Assembly (NCBI GenBank): GCA_001898935.1
Contig: MKVT01000020.1
Location: 248,001-312,000, forward strand
From: Paludibacter sp. 47-17
GTDB taxonomy: Bacteria; Bacteroidota; Bacteroidia; Bacteroidales; Paludibacteraceae
DNA length: 64,000 nucleotides
Reading direction: 5' to 3'
Of this stretch, positions 9,289 through 18,244 are shown in pieces. The translations under genes and the position numbers were made by a program. How positions within the stretch are numbered: position 1 is the stretch's first letter; every line of letters starts with the position of its first letter. Below the pieces are notes generated by a model. It worked only from the letters and a program-made list of their open reading frames with translations, had not been told where the DNA came from and made no database searches.

Positions 9289-9296
9289 TATCTTTG
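9289..9296 (+). promoter_or_regulatory. Putative -7 element for kbl-tdh
   Basis: TATCTTTG matches TAnnTTTG exactly, 30 nt before the kbl ATG at 9327; -33 not recognised. Confidence 0.5.
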
Positions 9297-9326
9297 TGAG
9301 CAAGTAAACAACTAATTACTCAACTC

Positions 9327-10517
9327 ATGTACGATACATTTAAATCGCATTTAAGCAGTGAGTTAGCTGCTATCGAATCCGCCGGTCTGTACAAGAACGA
9401 GCGGATTATCGTGTCTCCGCAAGGTGCTGCCATCCGTGTTTCCGACGGAAAAGAGGTGTTGAATTTCTGTGCCAACAACTACCTGGGGCTTTCCAACCAT
9501 CCCCAGTTACGCGCGGCGGCAGCCCGGGCGCTCGAAACGCATGGGTACGGGATGTCGTCGGTGCGCTTTATTTGCGGAACACAAGATCTGCATAAGGAGC
9601 TTGAAGCCGAGATTTCGCGTTTCTTTGGCACCGACGATGCCATTTTGTATGCCGCCTGTTTCGATGCCAACGGAGGTGTGTTCGAGCCCTTACTCTCCGA
9701 GCAGGATGCCATTATATCGGATGCGCTGAATCATGCCTCCATTATCGATGGGGTGCGTTTGTGTAAAGCCCAGCGGTATCGTTATGCCAATGCCGATATG
9801 GCTGAGCTTGAAAAACAACTGCAGGCCGCCCAGGAGCAACGGTTTCGTCTCATTGTAACCGATGGTGTTTTCTCGATGGACGGGAATGTAGCTCCTTTGG
9901 ATAAAATTTACGAGCTGGCTGTAAAATACGATGCCATGGTAATGGTCGACGAGTCGCATTCGGCTGGTGTCGTGGGAAATACGGGTCGCGGAGTTACCGA
10001 GCTCTACAATCTGAAAGGTAAAATCGAGATTATAACCGGTACGCTGGGGAAAGCCTTCGGTGGCGCTATCGGCGGATTTACCACCGGTAAGAAAGAAATT
10101 ATCGCTATGCTTCGTCAGCGTTCGCGCCCCTATCTTTTTTCCAATTCGATACCTCCCATGGTGGCTGCCGCCGGCATTCAGATGTTCCGCATGATTGACG
10201 AAACCAACGAATTGCAGGACAGGCTGCACGAAAACACCGCTTATTTTGTTGCAAAAATGAAGGAAATCGGATTCGATATCAAACCTACCGAATCGGCCAT
10301 TTGTGCGGTAATGCTTTACGATGCCAAGCTGGCGCAGGAAGTAGCAGCGGCTATGCTCGACGAGGGTATTTACGTGATTGGTTTTTACTATCCGGTGGTT
10401 CCGAAAGGGCAGGCGCGCATTCGTGTGCAGTTGTCGGCGGCGCATACGCGCCCGCAGCTCGACCAATGCCTGGCGGCCTTTGCCCGGGTTGGAAAAGCTA
10501 AAGGTATTCTGAACTGA
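9327..10517 (+). CDS. kbl: Glycine C-acetyltransferase (2-amino-3-ketobutyrate CoA ligase)
   Basis: PLP-dependent alpha-oxoamine synthase of 396 residues, the usual length for Kbl. The PLP lysine is Lys242 in TGTLGKAFGG, and DESHSAG (about 208-214) is the cofactor-binding Asp/His region. It cleaves 2-amino-3-ketobutyrate with CoA to glycine and acetyl-CoA. tdh, 58 nt downstream, makes that unstable substrate, so the pair forms the threonine dehydrogenase pathway of threonine catabolism. It is cytoplasmic. Confidence is high because of the neighbour. Confidence 0.97.
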   Translation: MYDTFKSHLSSELAAIESAGLYKNERIIVSPQGAAIRVSDGKEVLNFCANNYLGLSNHPQLRAAAARALETHGYGMSSVRFICGTQDLHKELEAEISRFFGTDDAILYAACFDANGGVFEPLLSEQDAIISDALNHASIIDGVRLCKAQRYRYANADMAELEKQLQAAQEQRFRLIVTDGVFSMDGNVAPLDKIYELAVKYDAMVMVDESHSAGVVGNTGRGVTELYNLKGKIEIITGTLGKAFGGAIGGFTTGKKEIIAMLRQRSRPYLFSNSIPPMVAAAGIQMFRMIDETNELQDRLHENTAYFVAKMKEIGFDIKPTESAICAVMLYDAKLAQEVAAAMLDEGIYVIGFYYPVVPKGQARIRVQLSAAHTRPQLDQCLAAFARVGKAKGILN

Positions 10518-10575
10518 TCTTTTTCGCCGTACAGGATAAATACCTGGCATTTAATTCATAAAACTTCTATTCCCA

Positions 10576-11601
10576 ATGAAAGCATTAGTAAAAGCAAAAC
10601 CCGAAAAGGGGCTGTGGATGCAGGATATGCCGATTCCGCAAACCGGCATCAACGATGTATTGATCAAGATTAAAAAATCGGCTATTTGTGGAACCGATTT
10701 ACATATTTACAAGTGGGACGATTGGGCCCAGCGCACCATTAATACTCCGATGATTATCGGTCATGAGTACGTGGGCGAAATCGTGCAGGTAGGCCATGGG
10801 GTGAAAAACCTGAAAGTGGGCGACCGGGTAACCGGCGAGGGGCATATTGCCTGCGGGCATTGCCGGAACTGCCGGCGGGGAAAATTGCATGTATGCGCCA
10901 ACACTATCGGAATTGGGGTTAACCGCGATGGTTCGTTTGCCGAATACCTGGCCTTGCCGGCCGAAAATGTGGTGAAACTCGATTCCCGCATATCCGACGA
11001 AATGGCATCGATTATGGATCCCTTTGGGAATGCCACCCATACTGCGCTCTCGTTTCCGTTGATAGGTGAGGATGTGCTGATTACCGGTGCTGGACTGATC
11101 GGCAGCATGGCGACGGCTATTTGTCGTTTTGCGGGCGCCCGTCATATCGTAGTGAGCGACCTGAGCGATTACCGCCTGGAGATTGCCCGCAAGATGGGTG
11201 CTACCCTTACGGTCAATCCTTCGAAGGGCGAGAGTATCGAGGGGGCCATGAACCAGCTCCGGATGGTTGGTTTCGATATAGGGTTGGAAATGTCGGGATC
11301 GCCGGCTGCTTTCGAGAGCATGATCGAGAATATGTACAACGGATCGAAAATCTCGTTGTTGGGGATTTTGCCCAATACGACTCAGGTTCAGTGGGATAAG
11401 ATTATTTTTAAAGCTCTTACCCTGAAGGGGATTTATGGTCGCGAAATGTGGGAAACCTGGTACCAGATGGAGCAGATGCTTATTTCGGGGATCGATTTAA
11501 ACCCGGTGATTACCCACCGCTTCCATATCGATGATTTCCAGAAAGGATTCGATATTATGGAGTCGGGAAATTGCGGGAAGGTGATACTTTCGTGGGAGTA
11601 A
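10576..11601 (+). CDS. tdh: L-threonine 3-dehydrogenase, zinc-dependent
   Basis: Zinc-dependent medium-chain dehydrogenase of 341 residues, the same length as E. coli Tdh. Catalytic zinc ligands are Cys38 (AICGTDLH) and His63-Glu64 (GHEYVGE); the structural zinc site is Cys93, Cys96, Cys99 and Cys107. The NAD-binding GAGLIGSMA lies at about 175. It oxidises threonine to 2-amino-3-ketobutyrate, which the upstream Kbl cleaves. This is the MDR-type enzyme, not the SDR-type threonine dehydrogenase found in many other Bacteroidota. Confidence 0.97.
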   Translation: MKALVKAKPEKGLWMQDMPIPQTGINDVLIKIKKSAICGTDLHIYKWDDWAQRTINTPMIIGHEYVGEIVQVGHGVKNLKVGDRVTGEGHIACGHCRNCRRGKLHVCANTIGIGVNRDGSFAEYLALPAENVVKLDSRISDEMASIMDPFGNATHTALSFPLIGEDVLITGAGLIGSMATAICRFAGARHIVVSDLSDYRLEIARKMGATLTVNPSKGESIEGAMNQLRMVGFDIGLEMSGSPAAFESMIENMYNGSKISLLGILPNTTQVQWDKIIFKALTLKGIYGREMWETWYQMEQMLISGIDLNPVITHRFHIDDFQKGFDIMESGNCGKVILSWE

Positions 11602-11704
11602 GGCGTATGCCGGCGATTGGCGACCTTCGATTGCTTCGTAGGCCGAGGTCGTAGATCGTCGGTACCTGTGTGGCGGCTATGTTGTGTGTCGCACTGGTGC
11701 CGGC

Positions 11705-12898
11705 TCAGCTGTGTCGGGTGGGGTTGTTGCGCCGGGTGATGATGAAGAGTACCGCGCCGGCAACACTCATGGCCGATGCCGTATAAGTCGCCAGATGAAA
11801 GTTGCCGGTGAGGTCGTAGAGGTATCCGCCGGTAAGGGGACCTAAAATGCCGGCAAGGGCGTATCCCAGAAATACATACGGATAGATTCCGCCCAGGTTG
11901 GCGATGCCGAAATGCGAGGCGCTTTCCTTGGCAAACAGTACAAAGTTGGAACCGAACCCAAATCCGATCAGAACGGATAAAAGAATATAACTGCTGCCGG
12001 ACAGCGGTAAATAGCCCAGAAGGAAAATTCCGAGCGCCTGCAACAACAGGGCGATAGGGATGCAGGTGCGCGCCTTCACGTAATCGCTGATCCATCCCCA
12101 GCTGAGCCGGCCGGTAAAATTGGCGATGGCAAAAACCGACACTCCGATCATCAGCGTGTGCTTTTCTACTCCCTGTTCGGCCCCGATAGGATTCAGATTC
12201 CCCAACACCAATAAACCTGCAAAGGTGCCGAAAAAGATTCCGGTAACCAGCAGTGAAAAATGACTGGTGCGCAGCATCCTACGTGCCGGTACTAAACTTG
12301 ATGCGGTAGCTGCGGCCGGTTTCTTAAGGAAAAATGAAAAAAACAGTATCATCCCTCCGTATCCCAAACCGATTCGTCCGAAGATTTCCATCACATCCAG
12401 TCCTTCGTTCAACGCGTGCTCGATTAAGTAGGTAAGCACTACGGCCGCCAATCCGAAACCTGCCGATACGATGCCGGTGATCAATCCTTTTTTCTCGGGA
12501 AACCATTTGACGGGAACCGTAAGCGCGGTCAGATATCCGAACCCGGTGCCGATTCCGGCCAGGATGCCAATGCCCGACAGAATCAGGTAAAAGTTGCCAT
12601 TTGAAAAACTGGACAGCAGGTAACCGCTGCTGAAAAAAACAGCCGACAGGATGGCCTGGATACGCGGACTGAGCCGTTCCTGCAATTTTCCGGCTACGAT
12701 CATGGTAGCCGGGAAAACAGCAATCACCACCCCGAATATCAATTGCGATTGTACGGCGGTCCAGCGATATTCCCGGATGAGTTCGGGTACCAGGGTGCTC
12801 CATGCGTAAATGCCGCCCAGGCTCAACATGATGATAAACGACGATACGACGGTGAGTACCGGACGTTTGTGCTGTGGTTCGGAAGTAGGAAATGACAT
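11705..12898 (-). CDS. MFS transporter, oxalate/formate antiporter (OFA/OxlT-like) type
   Basis: A 397-residue major facilitator with about 12 hydrophobic segments. The first helix (LSLGGIYAWSTLVPE) and GYLTALTVPVKWFPEKKGL are typical of the OFA group, which exchanges organic acids and includes the oxalate/formate antiporter. Its substrate here is not known. It lies 51 nt downstream of the PEP carboxylase gene on the same strand, so a link to C4 or organic-acid metabolism is possible but only inferred. It converges with tdh; the 103-nt gap between them has only a weak 6-bp inverted repeat (11621-11626 with 11646-11651). Confidence 0.85.
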   Translation of the reverse strand: MSFPTSEPQHKRPVLTVVSSFIIMLSLGGIYAWSTLVPELIREYRWTAVQSQLIFGVVIAVFPATMIVAGKLQERLSPRIQAILSAVFFSSGYLLSSFSNGNFYLILSGIGILAGIGTGFGYLTALTVPVKWFPEKKGLITGIVSAGFGLAAVVLTYLIEHALNEGLDVMEIFGRIGLGYGGMILFFSFFLKKPAAATASSLVPARRMLRTSHFSLLVTGIFFGTFAGLLVLGNLNPIGAEQGVEKHTLMIGVSVFAIANFTGRLSWGWISDYVKARTCIPIALLLQALGIFLLGYLPLSGSSYILLSVLIGFGFGSNFVLFAKESASHFGIANLGGIYPYVFLGYALAGILGPLTGGYLYDLTGNFHLATYTASAMSVAGAVLFIITRRNNPTRHS

Positions 12899-12949
12899 AG
12901 CTGACTATATTCGATGATGTAAGTACGACGAATTGAAACGGGACGGGTA

Positions 12950-15688
12950 TCAACCTGTGTTTTTTACACCGCCCGAAATGGCCGTGGTGATGACCAACAG
13001 TTGATTCAGAAGCACGTCGGCTTCGGCTGGATTTTGCTCGCGAATCGATCTCCATTCCTTCAGCAGCCGGGTTTGCATCTTGTGGAGTGTCGACAGGGCA
13101 TTGCGCCGGCGTTGAATATTGGTAAGCAGATTCTCGCGCCGTTCCGCTGTATTCCCCCCCAGCATGAAATCGATTTGTTGCATACTGCGTTGGTGCTCTT
13201 CCAGGATCCGGCTTAGTAATTCCGATCGCAATGCTCCGTCGGTAACCAGGCTGGCATATTCCTTCATCATCTCGGTATCGGCATTCAGTAAATTGGTTTC
13301 AATCTGAATCAAAGCATACCGGAGGAAAGGCCATTTCTGCGCCTGTGATTTCAACTGTGCATACAACTCAGGATCCTTCTGCTGAAGTTGTTCGAGGGCA
13401 TATCCTACTCCATACCAGGCAGTAAGGTTGAAACGCGACTGGTTCCAGCTGAATACCCAGGGGATGGCCCGAAGATCGTTCAGCGTACGTTTACCTGTGC
13501 GGCGTGCCGGACGCGATCCGATTTTGCTCAGTTCCACCACGTCAATCGGGGTGCATTCGCTGTAAAATTCGATGAAACGCGGATGCTGAATGAGTTGTTG
13601 GTAATATTCCAGCGAAAGCCTCGAAAGTGCATCCAATGCCTCGTAGGGTAGATCCTGTTTAGCCGGCGGATACAGATGAAAACTGGTTTGAAGCGCCGTT
13701 CCCGAAAGCAGCATTTCAAGATTATAGGTAGCATTCACGAGGTTGGCAAACTGCTGGGCAATGGTTTCGCCCTGAACGGTGAGTTTGATGGCGCCACTGA
13801 GCGACCCCGACGGCATACCGTCGAGGAAACGATGATATTTGCCGCCTCCGCGGCTGATGGTGCCTCCGATACCATGAAAAAACTTAAGTTTCAATTTATG
13901 TTTCTGGGCTACACGGGTCAGCGCTTGTTCGGCCTGATGAATGTTCCAGCGACTGGCTACTATACCTCCGTCCTTATTACTGTCGCTATACCCCAGCATC
14001 ACTTCCTGAAGATTTTTTTGTAATTGCTGTACCTGGTTTTGCGATAAATACTCATCCATGATCAGGTAGGATTTTTTAAGGTCGTCGATGGTTTCAAACA
14101 AGGGTACCACCTGCAGCAAACCGGGTTGCATCCCAACCTCGCGCATGAATAGGTACACCGCCAGCAAATCGCTTACGCCCCGGGTCATGCTCACGATAAG
14201 CGAACCGATACCGTCGGTCCCATAGCGGCGGCAATGTTCCTTTACCACCTGGAAACACGATAGAACCTGATCGGCTTCGGGACCTACCGATGTGCCGCTC
14301 ACCACGAACGGACGGTTGCTCCGGAGTTCCTGTTGCAGGAACGACATTTTTTTGTTCTCGTCCCAATTGCAATAGTCGGTTTCGGGCAACGCCGCAAAAG
14401 TAAGCATTTGCTCGATGGCCTTATCGTGAAAAGCGCTGTTCTGGCGTATGTCCAGTTTTGCCAGGTGGAAACCGAAGCATTGCACCTGCCGCTCGATGGG
14501 AAATAAATAGGTGCCGGCAATCCTGTGTGCCCCCGCATCGAGTAAAGTTTGCCGTAGAAAACGCAAGTCCTCCTGCAACTCAGCAGCATTGGTAAAATAG
14601 CTGCCCGCTTCGCTCAATTGCTCGGTGCGGGTGTTTTCAAGCTTTAACAAAATAAGGTTCAGAAACTGGCGCCAGGGTTCGTGAAGATTCCGTTCGATGG
14701 CCTTTTGTCCCTTTGTCCCGAATTTTTCCCGTAAATCGTGAATCTTCAGCAGCAAAGTCGGCGGTACATAACTCCGGTGTTCGGAGAAACTAAGCGTTGA
14801 AATTAAACTTTTAATTTGTGTTTCAATGAGTTGTATAGCAGCCTGACGATGAAGTTGCAAGGTGTCGCGGGTCACGTCGGCCGTCACGTAGGGATGGCCG
14901 TCGCGGTCGCCACCTACCCAGCTTCCGAAGGTGAGTGTAGGGTAGTGTTCGGGTTCGCTGAGCCTTGTAGCCGAAAAACCGGCCGCCTGCCAGGCATATT
15001 TCAGCCGTTTGTCGCTCAATGCCAGGGCTTCGGGAAAAACCTTCGAGAAATAGTGCATTACTGCGCTTCGCTCCGAACTTACATCCGGTTTTTCGAGGTA
15101 TACCTCCCCGCTGCGCCACCATCGTTCGAGTAAGGCATGAAAACTTTCTTCAATTACCTGTAACTCCGTTTCCGACCAGATGGCATTCTCCTTTTTTACC
15201 AACATAAGGTAGAATTCGCGGTGCAGTTCCAGGATCGAAACCCGTTTTGCCTCGGTAGGATGGGCAGTAAGAACCGGCTGCACCTGAATCTGCGGAAGTA
15301 TCGACGCAATCTGATCCTCGGTGAGTCCGGCTTCTTTCCAGCGGGTAAAGGTCTCGGCCCACGAGCCCCGGATGTGTTCGGCCCCTATGCGGTTTTCAAC
15401 TTTACGCCGGAACTGAACGGCCGCATTCTCTTCCACCAGGTTCATCAGCTGGAAGTAAATGCTCAGCGCCTGTACCAACTTTTCCCGATGGGCCACCTCT
15501 TCGGCCACTACCTTGTCTTCTTCGCTGATTTCAAAAAGCATACGTGCGACAAGCGCCTCGCTGAGGTCGTTCAGTACATTGCTGAAATAGGAGCTTACCA
15601 GATGGAGGTCGTGGCCGATCTTTTTGAAACCATCTGTTTCAATCTGGTGTTTCAACTCTGTAACCGACGGCGTTGATAAAGGACTCAT
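12950..15688 (-). CDS. ppc: Phosphoenolpyruvate carboxylase, divergent
   Basis: A 912-residue PEP carboxylase, which makes oxaloacetate from PEP and bicarbonate. Visible motifs: LTAHPTE (catalytic His143), WVGGDRDGHP, VVPLFETIDDL, LGYSDSNKDGG, GSRPARR, LRAIPWVFSW and the C-terminal NTG. The glycine-rich loop reads FHGIGGTISRGGG: the Arg corresponding to E. coli Arg581 is Ile607 (codon 13868-13870), while the Arg corresponding to Arg587 is kept. LPAW near the C-terminal active site is replaced by LTAW. The protein is clearly a diverged branch. The upstream barrel gene ends 21 nt before its ATG, and an OFA transporter follows. Confidence 0.93.
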   Translation of the reverse strand: MSPLSTPSVTELKHQIETDGFKKIGHDLHLVSSYFSNVLNDLSEALVARMLFEISEEDKVVAEEVAHREKLVQALSIYFQLMNLVEENAAVQFRRKVENRIGAEHIRGSWAETFTRWKEAGLTEDQIASILPQIQVQPVLTAHPTEAKRVSILELHREFYLMLVKKENAIWSETELQVIEESFHALLERWWRSGEVYLEKPDVSSERSAVMHYFSKVFPEALALSDKRLKYAWQAAGFSATRLSEPEHYPTLTFGSWVGGDRDGHPYVTADVTRDTLQLHRQAAIQLIETQIKSLISTLSFSEHRSYVPPTLLLKIHDLREKFGTKGQKAIERNLHEPWRQFLNLILLKLENTRTEQLSEAGSYFTNAAELQEDLRFLRQTLLDAGAHRIAGTYLFPIERQVQCFGFHLAKLDIRQNSAFHDKAIEQMLTFAALPETDYCNWDENKKMSFLQQELRSNRPFVVSGTSVGPEADQVLSCFQVVKEHCRRYGTDGIGSLIVSMTRGVSDLLAVYLFMREVGMQPGLLQVVPLFETIDDLKKSYLIMDEYLSQNQVQQLQKNLQEVMLGYSDSNKDGGIVASRWNIHQAEQALTRVAQKHKLKLKFFHGIGGTISRGGGKYHRFLDGMPSGSLSGAIKLTVQGETIAQQFANLVNATYNLEMLLSGTALQTSFHLYPPAKQDLPYEALDALSRLSLEYYQQLIQHPRFIEFYSECTPIDVVELSKIGSRPARRTGKRTLNDLRAIPWVFSWNQSRFNLTAWYGVGYALEQLQQKDPELYAQLKSQAQKWPFLRYALIQIETNLLNADTEMMKEYASLVTDGALRSELLSRILEEHQRSMQQIDFMLGGNTAERRENLLTNIQRRRNALSTLHKMQTRLLKEWRSIREQNPAEADVLLNQLLVITTAISGGVKNTG

Positions 15689-15709
15689 GGATGTGTATAA
15701 TTTGATGAA

Positions 15710-16321
15710 TTAAAATAAAAAGCCCAGCGAAAGGGTCAATTGGTTTCGTTTGATACTGGTGTTGTCGGCCCGGTGTAAATCATTCATTCCCCAGTCGTAA
15801 CCAACTTTTACCTGTAAATTGTGGTACCTGATACCACCCCCCAGACCGAGCTGGAGGTTGAATCGTGAGAAGTCGGGCTGGCCGTCGTCGTCCGCATCGA
15901 TTTCATACTGATGGACCGTGGTTTTCACTTCCGACCCGAAAATGGGGGTTATTGTCACTACCTGTTCTTCCAGGCCAAAGTCGATATTAGGCCCTCCGAA
16001 GGCAAAAACAGAAAAATCGCCGGTAAGCGGAAATCCCACTTTCAGACGTAAGGGCACCTGAATGAAATGCCCGGTGTAAGTGCTGGTACCCAGGACGTGC
16101 TCCTTACTGTTGAGCAGGAGCTGGTATTTAAAACCATAGGCGAAATGAAGCGGCCCTGCAAGTTTCACCTCGGCAACGGGTCCTGCCTGAATACCTGTGA
16201 CGGCGGCGTCGTTGTTGGTTGTAGAACTGACATATCCGGCCTCGATACCATAATTTTGTGCACTCACGATGCCTGCCGAGGCTAAAAGCACTGCTGTAAA
16301 AAAGTTTTTAAATCGTTTCAT
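15710..16321 (-). CDS. Outer-membrane beta-barrel protein (porin/PorT-like)
   Basis: A 203-residue exported protein: signal peptide (MKRFKNFFTAVLLASAGIVSA) followed by alternating amphipathic strands with many Gly/aromatic residues and a C-terminal Phe (LTLSLGFLF), as in small outer-membrane barrels. The family in Bacteroidota is broad (OMP_b-brl/PorT-like) and the role is unknown. A DADDDGQPDF stretch near residue 145 is acidic and could bind calcium. It is 21 nt upstream of ppc on the same strand, so it may be cotranscribed. Confidence 0.75.
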   Translation of the reverse strand: MKRFKNFFTAVLLASAGIVSAQNYGIEAGYVSSTTNNDAAVTGIQAGPVAEVKLAGPLHFAYGFKYQLLLNSKEHVLGTSTYTGHFIQVPLRLKVGFPLTGDFSVFAFGGPNIDFGLEEQVVTITPIFGSEVKTTVHQYEIDADDDGQPDFSRFNLQLGLGGGIRYHNLQVKVGYDWGMNDLHRADNTSIKRNQLTLSLGFLF

Positions 16322-16344
16322 TTTTTATTTCTTTGGTTGGTTAG

Positions 16345-16352
16345 TATATTTG
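16345..16352 (+). promoter_or_regulatory. Putative -7 element for the GH123-like gene
   Basis: TATATTTG fits TAnnTTTG; the predicted transcript start at about 16359 lies after the upstream TTG (16337) and before ATG 16400, so it decides the start of the next gene. Confidence 0.5.
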
Positions 16353-16383
16353 CAAAATATTCAATAATACCTTGTTCATTCTC

Positions 16384-16391
16384 CAAAAATA
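16384..16391 (-). promoter_or_regulatory. Putative -7 element for the barrel gene and ppc
   Basis: Minus-strand TATTTTTG fits TAnnTTTG, 62 nt before the barrel ATG at 16321. Confidence 0.35.
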
Positions 16392-16399
16392 GTAAAAAG

Positions 16400-18136
16400 A
16401 TGAGAGAAATCACCCTTTTTGTAACGTTTTTTACCACCTTATGGTTGACAGCTCAGGACATAAGTTTAGCACTTCAAAAACCTGAAGTTGTTTCCGATGA
16501 TGCAAAACGTGCTGAATGGCTGTCGGTTAGCCCTGAAATCGGAGCTCGTTTCGGGTCTGCGAATCAGCGCTATCCGTCCGACAGAATGGATACAAAAAGC
16601 TTACAGACCTGCGATACGCTCGTAGCATGGCGGGGAGAGCGGGTGCATACGCAGGTCCTGATCTGGTCGGCCGGTACCGATACGAAGTTTTCGGTTTCCG
16701 TTGGCAGGCTGAAGTCGGATACCCATTCGACTCTTTCGCCGAAAGCATTTACGATCGGCACGATCGGTTATACCATGACCGATGAATTTGCTCCGGGTTG
16801 CGGTCATCGCCGTCCGCAGGATTTCGATTCGTTTATGGTTGCCGATATTATTCATACGGGCGTTCGTACGGGTGTGGTTGCTGCCAATACGGTGCAGCCG
16901 GTATGGATCAGCCTCCGGGTGCCCGAGACGGCTGCGGCAGGTACCTATTCGACCACGGTGACTGTAAAAGCAGGCGGTGCGATTCGCTTACCGCTGGTGG
17001 TGCGCGTGCTCGACCGGCAGCTGCCGCCGGCATCGCGATGGAAGTTTGAACTCGATTTGTGGCAACATCCTGCTGCCATAGCCCGTGTTCACGGTGTGAA
17101 ACGCTGGAGTAAGCAGCACTTCCGGCTGATGCGGCCGTATATGACCATGCTGGCTGCGGCAGGACAGAAAAACATTACGGCCAGTATTGTGGAAGAACCC
17201 TGGGGGCATCAGACCTACGACGATTTTCCATCGCTTATCGGCTGGACGAAGCGGAAGGATGGAAGCTGGAGTTTCGATTATACCTTGTTCGACCGCTATG
17301 TCGAATTCGTGATGAGTTGCGGTATCGGCGAGCGGATTAATTGCTACAGCATGGTGCCCTGGAAGATTGCTTTTCCTTGTTTTGACGAAACAACCGGGAA
17401 AACCGAAATCTTTACCCATAAAATAGGCTCGCCTGAATACAATGCCTTCTGGGCGCCCATGTTAACCGATTTTACCCGGCATCTGAAAGCAAAAGGATGG
17501 TTTGCCAAAACCGTCATTGCAATGGACGAACGGCCGATGGCGGCTATGCAGGCGGTGATCGGGCTGCTGAAATCGATCGATCCCGAATGGAAAATAGCAC
17601 TTGCCGGCGATTATCATCCCGAAATCGAACAAGATATTTTCGATTATTGTGTTGCCTCGCGCTGGGTGTTTCCCCACGATGTGTTGCAGCGCCGTCGATC
17701 GGAAGGAAAGCGGAGTACCTGGTATACCTGCTGTACCGAAAAATACCCCAATGGTTTTACTTTTTCGCCTCCTGCCGAGCATGTATGGCTGGGGTGGTAT
17801 ACTGCTGCCTCGGGTATGGATGGGTATCTTCGCTGGGCTTACAACAGCTGGCCGGCCGATGCACTTACCGACAGCCGGTTTACTGCCTGGCCCGCAGGTG
17901 ATACTTTTCAGGTCTATCCCGGCCCAAGGAGTTCGATCCGCTTCGAAAAGCTTATTGAAGGAATACAGGATTACGAGAAACTGCAAATCTTGATCCGGGA
18001 AGCTCATGCGACAAGGAATACGGAGTTGTCGGAGCAAATCGAAGGTGTGCTCGACGGCTTTAAAATTCAGTTGCTGAGTGGTACTCCGGCCGAGCGGATG
18101 GTGCTTGATGCGAAGCAAAAACTTTTTGAACAGTAG
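16400..18136 (+). CDS. Secreted GH123 / DUF4091-like glycoside hydrolase
   Basis: A 578-residue exported protein with signal peptide MREITLFVTFFTTLWLTAQ, an N-terminal beta-sandwich (about 40-205) and a DUF4091-type barrel with VIAMDERP: the adjacent Asp376-Glu377 correspond to the catalytic Asp-Glu pair of GH123 enzymes, which use substrate-assisted catalysis on N-acetylgalactosaminides. C-terminal GLQ-type WAYNSW ... GPRSSIRFEKLIEGIQDYE is typical of DUF4091. No T9SS tail is present, so it may stay periplasmic or surface-bound. ATG 16400 is used because it gives a clean signal peptide and follows the promoter element. GalNAc activity is inferred from the family only. Confidence 0.82.
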   Translation: MREITLFVTFFTTLWLTAQDISLALQKPEVVSDDAKRAEWLSVSPEIGARFGSANQRYPSDRMDTKSLQTCDTLVAWRGERVHTQVLIWSAGTDTKFSVSVGRLKSDTHSTLSPKAFTIGTIGYTMTDEFAPGCGHRRPQDFDSFMVADIIHTGVRTGVVAANTVQPVWISLRVPETAAAGTYSTTVTVKAGGAIRLPLVVRVLDRQLPPASRWKFELDLWQHPAAIARVHGVKRWSKQHFRLMRPYMTMLAAAGQKNITASIVEEPWGHQTYDDFPSLIGWTKRKDGSWSFDYTLFDRYVEFVMSCGIGERINCYSMVPWKIAFPCFDETTGKTEIFTHKIGSPEYNAFWAPMLTDFTRHLKAKGWFAKTVIAMDERPMAAMQAVIGLLKSIDPEWKIALAGDYHPEIEQDIFDYCVASRWVFPHDVLQRRRSEGKRSTWYTCCTEKYPNGFTFSPPAEHVWLGWYTAASGMDGYLRWAYNSWPADALTDSRFTAWPAGDTFQVYPGPRSSIRFEKLIEGIQDYEKLQILIREAHATRNTELSEQIEGVLDGFKIQLLSGTPAERMVLDAKQKLFEQ

Positions 18137-18213
18137 AATTGCTTTTGTCGGGTGCTGCACTAATCCTCTACCTTTTTGGTTCCGGTGTAAACCCCGACGC
18201 CGAAAGAAAAGTC

Positions 18214-18221
18214 TATTTTTG
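18214..18221 (+). promoter_or_regulatory. Putative -7 element for the GH16 gene
   Basis: TATTTTTG matches TAnnTTTG, 24 nt before ATG 18245; no clear -33. Confidence 0.45.
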
Positions 18222-18244
18222 CGAAGTATATAAACAAACATTTC

